From contig NZ_FOYT01000002.1 in assembly GCF_900112175.1 (NCBI RefSeq), positions 930,001 through 994,000 of the forward strand: a DNA stretch of 64,000 nt, read 5' to 3'. A program made the position numbers and the translations under genes. Positions 20,786 through 29,535 of the stretch are shown piece by piece (position 1 is the first letter of the stretch; each line of letters begins with the position of its first letter). Origin of the DNA: Halogeometricum rufum (lineage in GTDB: Archaea > Halobacteriota > Halobacteria > Halobacteriales > Haloferacaceae). Below the pieces are notes generated by a model. That model was not told the DNA's origin and made no database searches. It saw only the letters and a program-made list of their open reading frames with translations.

Positions 20786-21530
20786 GCTCCCACCCCCGGA
20801 CGGCCTGCCGGACGAAGTCGCCCGCTATCTCGCGGAAGTGGTTGTCGCTGCCGCCGTGGTCGCCCCACTCGAAGTCGCGGACGACGACGACGGGCGTCCC
20901 CCCCGCGCCCTCGCCGGCGAGGAGGTTGGCGGCCGCGGCGAGTTCGTCCACGACGTTCTCGACGGTGACGCCGAGTTCGCGGCCGTCGCGGTCCGTCTCG
21001 CCGCGCCAGTCGCGCGAGGCGTGCATCCCGGCCCACCCGATGGCGACGCCGCGTTGCCCGTGGCGGAACGGTCGCCCGCAGGTGTCGGTGACGACGACGC
21101 GGTCGGCGGGGAGTTCGGCGCGGATTCGCTCGGCGCTCTCGGACGGGCGTTTCGGCAGGAGCAACAGGTCGTGGTCGGGGACGTTCGAGCGGTCGATGCC
21201 GGCGTTGACGCCGACGTGCCCGAAGCGCGTCTCCGTGAGGAGAAACGGCGACTCCATCAGGAGGTCGACGCTCTCCTCTAAGACCGCCTGCGCGAAGCGC
21301 GGGTCCTTCTCCTCGCCGGTGGCGGTTTCGAGGGTCGACGCGATTTCGCGGGCGCGGGGGCCCGCCGGGAAGTCTTCGAGGTCGAACAGTCGCCCTTCGG
21401 CCTTCGAGACCACCGTCGAGGCGACGCAGACGACGTCGTCCTCGCGGAGGTCGACCCGGTCGCGGACGACGGCCGCGAGGTCGTCGCCCGGCCGAATCTC
21501 GGGCACGTCGGGGACGGCGAACAGTTCCAT
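20778..21530 (-). CDS. cofE: Coenzyme F420-0:L-glutamate ligase CofE
   Basis: This 250-aa GTP-dependent ligase adds gamma-linked glutamate to F420-0. Family features: PGDDLAAVVRDRVDLREDDVVCVASTVVSKAEGR at the N-terminus, ARFGHVGVNAGIDRSNV-type segment (here TRFGHVGVNAGIDRSNV), and VVVTDTCGRPFRHGQRGVAIGWAGM, which forms the metal/GTP site. It ends in a region typical of archaeal CofE. The stop overlaps the start of the Mer-like gene by 8 bp, so the pair is translationally coupled. A T-rich box (CTTTTTACC) about 27 nt before the ATG suggests a leaderless promoter. Confidence 0.93.
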   Translation of the reverse strand: MELFAVPDVPEIRPGDDLAAVVRDRVDLREDDVVCVASTVVSKAEGRLFDLEDFPAGPRAREIASTLETATGEEKDPRFAQAVLEESVDLLMESPFLLTETRFGHVGVNAGIDRSNVPDHDLLLLPKRPSESAERIRAELPADRVVVTDTCGRPFRHGQRGVAIGWAGMHASRDWRGETDRDGRELGVTVENVVDELAAAANLLAGEGAGGTPVVVVRDFEWGDHGGSDNHFREIAGDFVRQAVRGWEHE

Positions 21531-21594
21531 ACCCGTCGGTCGGGACCGGACAGGTAAAAAGCGGGGAGATGGTGGTGAGTGCGGCCGGTTTCGG

Positions 21595-22101
21595 TCACTC
21601 GCGGTGGAGCGTGGCCGACACGTCCGACCCCTCGACGATGACCGTGAGCATCGTCGCCTCCGTCGCCGGACTCGCGCCCGTCGCGCTTCCGGGGTTCAGG
21701 AGTCTGACGCCGTCGAACGCCTCGTCCATCACCTCGTGGGTGTGCCCCGAGATGCCGACGGCGTCCGGACCGCCCGACTCCCGCACCGCGCCGGCGACGC
21801 GTTCGCGGTAGCCCTCCCGCGGGCCGGAACCGTGAGTGACGACGAACAGGGCGTCTTCGACCGAGAGCGTCGTCACCTCCGGCAGGTCGAACGACCGCGG
21901 GTCGATGTTGCCGAGGACGGCGGTGAGGTTCCCCGCCCCGCCGGCGAGTTCGACCACTCGGTCGTAGGCGTCCGGGGAGTCGAAGTCCCCCGCGTGGACG
22001 ACGTGGTCGGCCGCGCGAATCCGCCCGGCGACCCAGTCGGGGATTCGCGCCTCCCGCGACGGCACGTGCGTGTCGCTGACGACGGCGAGTTCGACGGACA
22101 T
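21595..22101 (-). CDS. MJ0936/YfcE-type metallophosphodiesterase
   Basis: This 168-aa calcineurin-like phosphoesterase has all metal motifs in order: SDTHVPS, HAGDFDS, GNID, TTHG-like VVTHGSG, GHTHE and NPGS. Small archaeal enzymes of this type hydrolyse bis-pNPP or 2',3'-cyclic nucleotides in vitro; the physiological substrate is not established. The ATG at 22101 is preferred because the conserved VVSDTH strand follows immediately. It diverges from the Nudix-eIF2B gene across only 57 bp, which must hold both promoters. That arrangement raises the possibility of linked nucleotide metabolism. Confidence 0.88.
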   Translation of the reverse strand: MSVELAVVSDTHVPSREARIPDWVAGRIRAADHVVHAGDFDSPDAYDRVVELAGGAGNLTAVLGNIDPRSFDLPEVTTLSVEDALFVVTHGSGPREGYRERVAGAVRESGGPDAVGISGHTHEVMDEAFDGVRLLNPGSATGASPATEATMLTVIVEGSDVSATLHRE

Positions 22102-22158
22102 GCGGGAGAATACGCCGGACACCGCAAAAACCGTTGTCCCGCGCGCCCAACGGGCGGT
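22102..22158. promoter_or_regulatory. Short divergent promoter region
   Basis: Only 57 bp separate the divergent starts at 22101 (minus) and 22159 (plus). A minus-strand TTTTTGC lies about 24 nt upstream of the phosphoesterase ATG. The plus-strand gene has no convincing TATA box, only CCGTTG at about 22131. Shared regulation is plausible. Confidence 0.4.
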
Positions 22159-23415
22159 ATGGCACACGTCGTCACCTGCTTCGTCCGGAACCGCGGGGCG
22201 GTGTTACTCACCCGACGGAGCGAGCGGACGGGGACGTACGCCGGTCGGTGGGCGGGCGTCTCCGGGTACGTCGAGGGCGACCCGACCGACGCGACGGCGG
22301 ACGCGTGGCGGGAACTCCGCGAGGAGACCGGTCTGACGGAGGCCGACCTCGACCTCCTCGCCGCGGGCGAGACGGTGACCGTCGCGGACGAGGAGGGGTC
22401 GTTCGTCGTCCACCCGTTCCTGTTCGAGTCGTCGTCGCGGACGGTCACGACGAACGAGGAACTCGCCGAGACGGAGTGGACGGACCCGACGGAGATACGC
22501 GACCGGCCGACCGTCCCGCGCCTCTGGGAGACGTGGCGTCGCGTCGGTCCGACCGTCGACGACGTGCGGACGGACCGGACCCACGGGTCTGCGTGGATTT
22601 CGGCGCGCGCGCTGGAAACGCTCCGGGACGCCGCCGCGGAGGCGGACGACTGGGAGTCGGTCGCCGCGGTCGGCCGCGAACTCCGCGACGCGCGGCCGAG
22701 CATGGCCGCCGTCGGCAACCGCGTGAACCGCGTCCTCGCGACGGCCGAGCGAACCCCCGACGCCGTGGTGACGACGGCGATTCGGGAACTCCGGGCGGCG
22801 TTCGACGCGGGCGACGAGGCGGCGCGGACCGCGGTGGGGCGGCTTCGAGACGCCGAGGCGACGGCCGTGGCGACGCTGTCGCGGTCCGGCACCGTCGCGA
22901 CGGTCCTCCGCGAACTCGACCCGTCGTCGCTCCTCGTCGCGGAGTCGCGACCGGAACGCGAGGGCGTCGCCGTCGCGGAGTCGATGGCCGCGGCGACGAC
23001 GGGGACGGTGACGCTCACCACCGAAGCGGCGCTTCCGGCCGCGATGACGGCCGCGGAGACGGCCGTCGACGCCGTCGTCGTCGGCGCCGACGCCGTCGGC
23101 CCGGACGGGAGCGTCGTCAACAAGACGGGGACGCGCGTCCTCGCCGGCGCGGCGCGGGAGGCGGGGGTGCCCGTCTACGTCGTCGCCGCCAGCGACAAGG
23201 TGCGGCCGGCGGGTGAGTACCGGGTGGAAGACGAGGCGTCGCCGCGCGGCGCGGTGTACGACGGCGACGCCGAGGTGACGGTGTTCGCGCCGACGTTCGA
23301 ACGCGTCCCCGCCGCGTCGGTGGACGGACTCGCCACGGAGGCCGGCCTGCTCGACGCGGCGGCCGTGCGCCGGGTGGCCGCGACCCACGCCGAGAACGCC
23401 GCGTGGGACGCCTAG
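22159..23415 (+). CDS. Nudix hydrolase fused to eIF2B/ribose-1,5-bisphosphate isomerase-like domain
   Basis: This 418-aa protein has two domains. Residues 1-130 are a Nudix fold with the core box RELREETGL at 51-59; the first half of the box departs from consensus (Tyr and Thr where Gly and Glu are usual). Residues ~165-410 match the eIF2B-alpha/RBPI/MtnA superfamily: SGTVATVL at 242-249, ESRPEREG at 261-268, VVVGADAV with D310, and VNKTGT at 319-324. The equivalent of the catalytic Cys of archaeal ribose-1,5-bisphosphate isomerase (THCN motif) seems absent, with Ser/Arg in that strand, while the Asp is kept. Joining the domains suggests nucleotide-sugar hydrolysis coupled to sugar-phosphate sensing or isomerisation. 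It diverges from a phosphodiesterase gene. Confidence 0.85.
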   Translation: MAHVVTCFVRNRGAVLLTRRSERTGTYAGRWAGVSGYVEGDPTDATADAWRELREETGLTEADLDLLAAGETVTVADEEGSFVVHPFLFESSSRTVTTNEELAETEWTDPTEIRDRPTVPRLWETWRRVGPTVDDVRTDRTHGSAWISARALETLRDAAAEADDWESVAAVGRELRDARPSMAAVGNRVNRVLATAERTPDAVVTTAIRELRAAFDAGDEAARTAVGRLRDAEATAVATLSRSGTVATVLRELDPSSLLVAESRPEREGVAVAESMAAATTGTVTLTTEAALPAAMTAAETAVDAVVVGADAVGPDGSVVNKTGTRVLAGAAREAGVPVYVVAASDKVRPAGEYRVEDEASPRGAVYDGDAEVTVFAPTFERVPAASVDGLATEAGLLDAAAVRRVAATHAENAAWDA

Positions 23416-23809
23416 CGAGCGACGACACGGCGCGCAGAGGGTAAGGGTGAAATGCGGCGGCCCGCTACCGTCCCACGGGCGACAGTGACGAGGGTTACCC
23501 CCACCGAGCCCCGTGTGACGAGGCACTCAACGCCCGAGTCGCCCTTCTGACCGTCTCCGGACGCACCGACTTCGACGAGTGACGACTCGGCGAGAGCCGA
23601 CGGTATCCCGCTCGAAGACGGCCGCACGTTCGCCGAGGCAGTAGTGTCGCTCACCCAATACCGTGTCAGATATATTATACTGAGTCAGAGTGATTCCGAG
23701 CACGCTCTAATCGAGAAATCCCCTCGGAGCCGGCGTACTTTTCAGACGGTGAAGAGAGTTCGTAAATTCTGAATAGGACTTATGTATTTTAGATGAAAAC
23801 ATAATTTGC
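23416..23809. other. 394-bp intergenic region, AT-richer than surroundings
   Basis: No convincing gene is present. The distal half is unusually AT-rich for this genome. It contains TATATTATA at about 23671-23679 and a TATA-like TATGTATTTTA at 23781-23791, 25-29 nt before the FG-GAP gene ATG. The latter is the likely promoter of that gene. A short minus-strand frame (23412-23654) has the wrong composition for this proteome. Confidence 0.6.
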
Positions 23810-25081
23810 ATGTCACGTCAGACAAACTCGTCGGAAAGGCGAAGAGGACGATGGGCCTTCGGACGACGCCCGTTCCTGCGCGGCGTCGTCGGTGCGACGA
23901 CCGTGGGCGTCCTCGGTTCGGGCGCTGCGGCCGCACAGCAAGAGCCGGAGCTGAAGCTGGTGGGTGACCCGAACGGGAACGGTGACGGGTTCGGTCGCTC
24001 CGTCGCCGTCTTGGGCGGAACGCTGTTCGTCGGCGCGAACGGCGACGACGACTTGGGGCCGAACGCCGGCGCGGTGTACGTCTTCGAGCGGGAGGGCGGG
24101 GGGTGGAGTCGAGCGCAGAAACTCGTTGCCGGTGACGGCAACTTCGACGACGGGTTCGGCTTCTCCGTCTCCGTGAGCGGTGACACGCTGTTCGTCGGCG
24201 CGCCGTTCGTCGATACGGGCGGCTTCAACAGGGGTGCGGCGTACGTCTTCGAACGCGACACCGATACCGGAACGTGGTCTCAGGTACAGAAGCTTCAGCC
24301 GCCGGACACCAACACAAACGACTTCGTCGGAGTCGCCGTCTCCGTCGCCGATGACACCGCACTCGTAACGACGCGGAACGAAGAGGACAACGGCTTCGAC
24401 GCCGGGTCCGCCTACGTCTACGAACGCGACGACGGCCAGTGGGAACAGATCGCCAAACTCTTCCCCGACGACCCGGCGTCGAACGACTGGTTCGGTTTCA
24501 GCGGCGCGCTCTCGGGAGCGACTGCGGCCGTCGGCGCGCCGCAGAAACAGAATCGGACCGGCGCGGCGTACGTGTTCGAACGGAGAGTGGGCTGGGGACA
24601 GACCGCGAAGCTGACGCCAGACGACGCGCTCGACCCCGGCGACGAGTTCGGGCGCGCCGTCGCCATCGACGGAAACCGAGTCGCCGTCGGCGCGTACCGC
24701 GACGACGACGAGGCGACGGACGCCGGGGCGGTGTACCTGTTCGAACGCGCCGGCAACGACTGGGAGCAAGCGGCGAAGCTGTACGCGGACGACGCCGCCG
24801 ACGGCGACGAGTTCGGCTTCAGCGTCGCCGTGGCGGGTAACGAGGTGCTCGTGGGTGCGTGGCGGGCGGACGACGGCGGTACGGACTCCGGGGCCGTCTA
24901 CCGGTTCCGCCGCCGGGGGCAGGGGTGGCGACAGGTCGCGAAGTACACCGCGTCGGACGCTGCCGCGGGCGACTACCTCGGGAACAGCGTCACCCTGCAG
25001 GGCGATACCGTGGTCGCGGGTGCGTACGGGGACGACAACGACAACGGCAACGCCGGCGCGGCGTACGTGTTCGACCGGTGA
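23810..25081 (+). CDS. Tat-exported seven-repeat FG-GAP beta-propeller protein
   Basis: This is a 423-aa exported protein. The N-terminus has a twin-Arg signal (RRPFLRG) followed by a hydrophobic stretch ending SGAAAAQQE, which fits Tat export. The remainder is seven FG-GAP-type repeats of about 50 residues. Each opens with a (G/N)D-x-FG-x-S/A-V strand and closes with AAYVFER-like residues, so a seven-bladed integrin-alpha-like propeller is expected. Between blades the text varies only in acidic loops. There is no membrane anchor or sorting tail, so it may be secreted or bound to the surface non-covalently. It sits beside an AT-rich gap. Adhesion or ligand binding is plausible but unproven. 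Confidence 0.85.
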   Translation: MSRQTNSSERRRGRWAFGRRPFLRGVVGATTVGVLGSGAAAAQQEPELKLVGDPNGNGDGFGRSVAVLGGTLFVGANGDDDLGPNAGAVYVFEREGGGWSRAQKLVAGDGNFDDGFGFSVSVSGDTLFVGAPFVDTGGFNRGAAYVFERDTDTGTWSQVQKLQPPDTNTNDFVGVAVSVADDTALVTTRNEEDNGFDAGSAYVYERDDGQWEQIAKLFPDDPASNDWFGFSGALSGATAAVGAPQKQNRTGAAYVFERRVGWGQTAKLTPDDALDPGDEFGRAVAIDGNRVAVGAYRDDDEATDAGAVYLFERAGNDWEQAAKLYADDAADGDEFGFSVAVAGNEVLVGAWRADDGGTDSGAVYRFRRRGQGWRQVAKYTASDAAAGDYLGNSVTLQGDTVVAGAYGDDNDNGNAGAAYVFDR

Positions 25082-25299
25082 GGAGAGCCGCACCGGGCCG
25101 CCGCCGGTCGACGAGTCTAGACCCGACTCCCACCGCCGTCGAACCGGTCTCGCGGCGACGATGCGAGACGGAGGGCGAATCGCCTCCTCGCGCTCTTCCG
25201 TCACTTGCACCGGCTTACCGCGTGCGGACGGGGTAAAATCGCCTGATTTCGCGTTGAAAGACGGTGTACGTTAAGGGGGTCGGGCGTCCGAGAGAGACC

Positions 25300-26403
25300 G
25301 TGAACGAGCACCGCCCAGCGGACGACGACGTGGGTATCCTGCTCGTCGACGACGACCCCGCATTCGTCGAGGCCGCCGCGACGTTCGTCGGCCGCCACCT
25401 CCAGTCCGCCCACACGTACACCGCCGAGTCACCGGCCGACGCCCGCGCGTTTCTGGAGTCGAACGCGTCCGCCGTCGACTGCGTCGTCAGCGACTACGAG
25501 ATGCATCGCGAGACGGGCCTCGACCTCCTCGAAACGGTCAGGGACGCCTATCCGAACCTCCCGTTCATCCTCTTCACGGGCAAGGGCTCCGAGGAAGTCG
25601 CCGGCGAGGCGTTCCGCGCCGGCGCCACCGACTACCTCAAGAAGGAGATGGGCACCGAGCAGTTCGAGGTGCTCGCCCGGCGCATCGAACAGGCCGTCAC
25701 CGCGTCGCGCGCCACCCGGGAGGCGGCGCGGAACCGGAAACTGCTCGACACCGCTCTCGACGCCGTCGAGGACGTGTTCTACGTGTTCGACGCGTCGGGA
25801 CAGTTCCTCCGCTGGAACGACGCGCTGGCCGACCAGACGGGGTACGCCGACGAGGCGATAGCGGAGATGCACCCGACGGAGTTCTTCGACGACGGCGACG
25901 CCGAACGCGTCGCCGAGGCCATCGCGGCCGTCCTCGACGGCGAGAGCGTGACCATCGAGGCGACGGTCCGGACGAAAGACGGCAAGTCGCGCCCGTACGA
26001 GTTCACCGGGTCGCTCCTCGAAGACGAGGCGGGCGGACCGTTCGGCGTCTGCGGCGTCGGGCGCGACCGGTCGAACCGCGCCCGCATCCACGAACTCGAA
26101 GCCGTCCTCGACGGTCTGGGCGTCCCGACGTTCGCCGTCGCCCCGGACGGGACGCTCGGCGACGTGAAAGGGGCCTGTGACCGACTCGGCGTCGACGACT
26201 CGCACGTCGGTCGACCGGCGTGGGACGTCCTCCCGTGGGACGCCGACTCGGCGCTGGCGACGGCGGTCGGCGAGACGAGGGCGACGGGCAGGTCCAGGAC
26301 GGTTTCGGTCCCGTTGCCCGACGGGGGCGCCGTCGGCGCGACGTGTCTCTCGTCGAGGGCGGGCGTCTCGGTCCGCGTCTACCTGAGCGAGACCCCTAGC
26401 TGA
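25300..26403 (+). CDS. Response regulator with PAS domains (no kinase domain)
   Basis: This protein (367 aa from the GTG at 25300) has an N-terminal receiver with acidic triad DDD at 17-19, phospho-acceptor D65 in CVVSDYEM and Lys in DYLKKEM near 113. A PAS domain covers about 145-255 ([25 protein letters not shown]). A second divergent PAS-like region runs to the C-terminus. There is no histidine kinase, HTH or GGDEF output, a common layout in haloarchaeal signalling. A GTG at 25264 would add 12 residues and is less likely because the receiver strand begins right after the 25300 start. It ends 8 bp into the convergent engB gene. The partner kinase is unknown. Confidence 0.85.
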   Translation: MNEHRPADDDVGILLVDDDPAFVEAAATFVGRHLQSAHTYTAESPADARAFLESNASAVDCVVSDYEMHRETGLDLLETVRDAYPNLPFILFTGKGSEEVAGEAFRAGATDYLKKEMGTEQFEVLARRIEQAVTASRATREAARNRKLLDTALDAVEDVFYVFDASGQFLRWNDALADQTGYADEAIAEMHPTEFFDDGDAERVAEAIAAVLDGESVTIEATVRTKDGKSRPYEFTGSLLEDEAGGPFGVCGVGRDRSNRARIHELEAVLDGLGVPTFAVAPDGTLGDVKGACDRLGVDDSHVGRPAWDVLPWDADSALATAVGETRATGRSRTVSVPLPDGGAVGATCLSSRAGVSVRVYLSETPS

Positions 26404-27016
26404 CGAACTTCAGCAGGTCGTCGCGTTTCTGCTCGTGGAAGTACGTCTGCAGCGATTCCAGAAGCGCGTCGATGCTCCCGCGCTTCGCGGTGACGGGCGC
26501 TATCACGTCCGACCACTGTTTCCACGGCGGCATCAGGCCGAGACGGTCACAGAGTTCGTCCAGTCGTTCGTCCCTGTCGTCGACTTTGTCCATCTTGTTC
26601 ACCGCGACGACGGTGGGGACGCCGAGTTCACGGAGGAAGTGGAACATCTCCACGTCGTGGGGAATCTCGTCCGGGCCGGAGTGCCGGTCGATGATGTCCA
26701 CGACGCTCTTGCCGTCCACGACGAGGACGGCGGCGAGGATGTCGTCGGCGTTCGACTCGAGGTAGCGGACGATGTCCGTCTTTATCTCCTCGCGGCGGGC
26801 CTCCTCGACGCCCGACATGAACCCGAAGCCGGGGAGGTCGGTGAACATGAAGCGCTCGCCGCTCCAGTCGAAGTGGTTCGGCTGTCGGGTCACGCCCGGC
26901 TTCTTACCCGTCGTGAACTTCGAGTGGCCGGTCAACTCCCGCATCAGCGTCGACTTCCCGACGTTAGAGCGCCCGACGAGGACGACCTCCTGACGGTCCG
27001 GGCGGTCTTCGAACAT
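26396..27016 (-). CDS. engB: EngB-type ribosome-biogenesis GTPase
   Basis: This 206-aa TRAFAC GTPase has G1 [12 protein letters not shown] at about 12-23, a switch I Thr in [10 protein letters not shown]3 DLPGFGF, and G4 VNKMDK. The EngB/YihA family assists large-subunit assembly in bacteria; archaeal copies are annotated alike but less studied. Its 3' end overlaps the convergent receiver-PAS gene by 8 bp. The ATG at 27016 leaves only a short N-terminal segment before G1, as usual for the family. No obvious promoter box lies within 35 nt upstream. Confidence 0.92.
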   Translation of the reverse strand: MFEDRPDRQEVVLVGRSNVGKSTLMRELTGHSKFTTGKKPGVTRQPNHFDWSGERFMFTDLPGFGFMSGVEEARREEIKTDIVRYLESNADDILAAVLVVDGKSVVDIIDRHSGPDEIPHDVEMFHFLRELGVPTVVAVNKMDKVDDRDERLDELCDRLGLMPPWKQWSDVIAPVTAKRGSIDALLESLQTYFHEQKRDDLLKFVS

Positions 27017-27151
27017 GTGCGACTGGAGGCCGTCCCGCCGGTTAACGCTGACGTTGCGGGCCGAATCGGTGCAGACCGTCTCGGTTCGGATACAGTCCCG
27101 TTTCGGACATAGTCTTATTACGGATGATGTGAACAGGAGGCACAGAGACCG

Positions 27152-27496
27152 ATGTCAGAGACGACCGACCGACGACCGAACGGCCCCGAGTCCGGCGCGA
27201 CGCCCGAGGAGTTCCAGCAGGCGCTCCGGGACGCCACCGCCCTCCTGTCCGACGACGTGGAGCGACCGGAGTCGTTCTTCCTCGCCATGCAGTACGGGAG
27301 CGGCACCGACTACGTCCACGCGCACGCCGACGCGAACGACGACCAGTTGGACGCGAAGGTGTACGACCTCCTGTCGCCGCTGGCCGTCCACGCCAGACAG
27401 GTCGCCGACGCGGCGAACGCCGACCCCGAGACGGTGCTGGAGTGCGCCGCCGAGATACTCGACAGCGTCGAGGAGCCCGACAGAGTCGGCGAGTGA
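27152..27496 (+). CDS. Small conserved-looking acidic protein (unrecognised)
   Basis: This is a 114-aa soluble acidic protein with no known motif that I recognise. A flexible N-terminus (about 1-20) is followed by helices ([46 protein letters not shown]) around a central segment [19 protein letters not shown]. It is preceded by a TATA-like CTTATTAC (about 27114) and a Shine-Dalgarno-like GGAGG at 27136-27140, 11 nt before the ATG. This gives a leadered transcript, unlike many neighbours. It lies 81 bp upstream of the DHH phosphoesterase on the same strand, so co-transcription is possible. Confidence 0.6.
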   Translation: MSETTDRRPNGPESGATPEEFQQALRDATALLSDDVERPESFFLAMQYGSGTDYVHAHADANDDQLDAKVYDLLSPLAVHARQVADAANADPETVLECAAEILDSVEEPDRVGE

Positions 27497-27577
27497 GGCG
27501 ACCGCCCGCGCCGACGGCCGTCCGACGCGCGCTCCCTCGGGAGTAGACCCTTGTAGTTCCCGCACCGAACGCCGGGG

Positions 27578-28591
27578 ATGAGCGACATCTCCGAACTGCA
27601 GTCGCTGCTCGCGGACGCAGCGGAGTTGAACATCGTCTGTCACAACAACCCCGACCCGGACTGTCTCGCGAGCGCGTTCGCGCTCGGCCGAATCGCCGCG
27701 GACGCCGGGATAGACGAGCGTCGAATCCTCTACAGCGGCGACATCTCCCACCAGCAGAACCGCGCGTTCATCAACCTCCTCGAAATCGACCTCACGGCGT
27801 TCGACGCGGCTGCCGTGACGGACCGACCGGCCGACTCGCTGGTGGCGTTCGTCGACCACTCCCGCCCGGGTGCGAACAACGAAGTCCCGGAGGGGACGCC
27901 CGTCGACATCGTCATCGACCACCACCCCGCCGAGGACGTGGAAGCCCGGTTCGTGGACCACCGGGAGTCCATCGGCGCGACGGCGACCATCCTCACGCAG
28001 TACGTCCGCGAACTCGACCTCTCGCTCGACAGCGCCCTCGCGACCGCCCTCTTGTTCGCCATCCGACGGGAGACGCTCGGCTTCCTCCGCGGCGCGACCG
28101 AAGCCGAGTACGCCGCCGCCGGCCACCTCCACGGCCCGACGGACCGCGACCTGCTCCGGAGACTGGCGACGCCGTCGGTCAGCGGCGCCACCGTGGACGC
28201 CATCGCGGACGCGATTCGGAACCGAGACGTTCGGGGGTCGGTGCTCGTCTCCCACGTCGGTCGGACCAGCGAACGCGACGCACTCCCGCAGGCCGCCGAC
28301 TACCTCGCCACCCTCGAAGGCGTTCAGACGGCCGTCGTGTACGGCATCGTCGACGACTCCATCCACCTGAGCGCTCGCTCGACAGACGCGCGACTCCACG
28401 TCGGGACGGTCCTCCGCGAGGCGTTCGGGGGCGTCGGGAGCGCCGGCGGCCACCGCGAGATGGCGGGCGGCGAGGTTCCCCTCGGCGTGTTCGCGGAGTA
28501 CGACGACACCGCGCAACTGGTCGCGATGGTCGAGCGAGTGGTCACCGACAGGCTCGTGGACGCGCTCAAACTGTCGCGAGACGACGACTGA
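27578..28591 (+). CDS. DHH family phosphoesterase (RecJ/NrnA-like)
   Basis: This 337-aa DHH-DHHA1 protein probably hydrolyses short oligonucleotides, cyclic dinucleotide products or pAp. Its motifs are HNNPDPD at 22-28, VDHSRPG, the DHH box in VIDHHPAED, and a DHHA1 domain ending GSAGGHREMAGG, the nucleotide-binding glycine motif. It lacks the extra domains of a full RecJ, matching small NrnA-like enzymes common in haloarchaea. The ATG at 27578 lies directly before the first conserved strand. Only a weak TATA-like CCTTGTAG is visible about 27 nt upstream. The substrate is inferred from family. Confidence 0.9.
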   Translation: MSDISELQSLLADAAELNIVCHNNPDPDCLASAFALGRIAADAGIDERRILYSGDISHQQNRAFINLLEIDLTAFDAAAVTDRPADSLVAFVDHSRPGANNEVPEGTPVDIVIDHHPAEDVEARFVDHRESIGATATILTQYVRELDLSLDSALATALLFAIRRETLGFLRGATEAEYAAAGHLHGPTDRDLLRRLATPSVSGATVDAIADAIRNRDVRGSVLVSHVGRTSERDALPQAADYLATLEGVQTAVVYGIVDDSIHLSARSTDARLHVGTVLREAFGGVGSAGGHREMAGGEVPLGVFAEYDDTAQLVAMVERVVTDRLVDALKLSRDDD

Positions 28592-28687
28592 ACCGGGGCG
28601 CGCCCGACCCGCGTGGCCGCCGGCCGCGGCGGCACCCGCCGGCGCGAGGTGAGGGACGTTCTAGTACTCGGCCCGGTAACTGCGAGC

Positions 28688-29395
28688 ATGGACAAACAGG
28701 CGCTTCGAGAGCGCATCTGGGACGAGTTAGAGGAGAGCGGGGAGGCTCGGTTTCCGTATCCGCCGCACGGCAGAATTCCCAATTTCGACGGTGCAGACGA
28801 GGCGGCGGAACGGTTAGCAGCGAACGAAGCGTGGCAGGAGGCTGAGGTCGTCAAGTCCAATCCCGACTCCCCGCAACTTCCCGTGCGGCGGGCCGCGCTG
28901 CGAGCGGGAAAGACGCTCTACATGGCCGTCCCGCGATTGCGGGACGAGAAGTGTTTCCTCCGGTTGGACCCCGACGAGATAGCGGATATCGACCACGCGA
29001 CGACCATCGGCGGATCGTCGGAGGTCGGTGTCCCGGTCGGTCCAGACGAGATGGAATCGATCGATCTGATCGTCTCGGGAAGCGTCGCTGTGAACGGTAT
29101 AGGAGCGCGCGTCGGGAAGGGGGAAGGATACAGCGACCTGGAGTTCGCCATCCTTCGGGAGTTCGGACTCGTCGACGACGCGACGACGACGGTGACGACG
29201 CTCCACGAGATACAGTTCGTGGACGAGGCGATTCCGACTGCGTCGCACGACGTCCCGATAGAGTGGGTGTTCACGCCGGAAAGGAGCGTTCGCACGGACG
29301 CGTCGGGCGGGAAGCCGGAGGGTCTCGCGTGGAACGGCGTTGCCGACGAGCGACTCGACGAGATTCCGATACTGAACCGACTGGACCGCGAGTAG
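28688..29395 (+). CDS. 5-formyltetrahydrofolate cyclo-ligase
   Basis: This 235-aa ATP-dependent enzyme returns 5-formyl-THF to the active folate pool as 5,10-methenyl-THF. Family motifs: the phosphate-binding KSNPDSPQLPVRRAALRAGKTL region, MAVPRLRDEKCFLRLDP, and the hallmark GARVGKGEGYSDLEFA loop. An EWVFTPER-like segment follows near the C-terminus. By eye, third codon positions are less uniformly G/C than in flanking genes. The ATG at 28688 has a weak TATA-like TTCTAGTA 27 nt upstream. Its presence implies folate-type C1 carriers here and fits the DmdA-like and Mer-like genes elsewhere in the window. Confidence 0.88.
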   Translation: MDKQALRERIWDELEESGEARFPYPPHGRIPNFDGADEAAERLAANEAWQEAEVVKSNPDSPQLPVRRAALRAGKTLYMAVPRLRDEKCFLRLDPDEIADIDHATTIGGSSEVGVPVGPDEMESIDLIVSGSVAVNGIGARVGKGEGYSDLEFAILREFGLVDDATTTVTTLHEIQFVDEAIPTASHDVPIEWVFTPERSVRTDASGGKPEGLAWNGVADERLDEIPILNRLDRE

Positions 29396-29467
29396 ACCAC
29401 CCTCGCACCGAGACGCACCCTCGCCGTCGCCCGGTGACGCGCCCGTAGACAGGGACGGTTCGGCGAC

Positions 29468-29499
29468 CAGACAGAAATCGTATATGACTCGTCTGTCTG
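29468..29499. promoter_or_regulatory. 8-bp inverted repeat with promoter-like core upstream of the BCCT gene
   Basis: CAGACAGA (29468-29475) and TCTGTCTG (29492-29499) are a perfect inverted repeat with 16 bp between them that include GTATATGA. A second TATA-like box, CTTATC, lies just downstream at 29507-29512. This is the layout of an operator overlapping a promoter and could mediate osmotic control of the transporter. Confidence 0.5.
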
Positions 29500-29535
29500 A
29501 AAAACACTTATCAGACGCTCTGTCGACAAGTTGGC

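Noticed and set aside
23412-23654. 80-aa minus-strand frame with a TATA-like box at about 23671-23680
   Set aside because: Its start is only about 21 nt from the box, its 3' end overlaps the Nudix-eIF2B gene, and the composition is basic/Ser-rich. It remains possible but unsupported.
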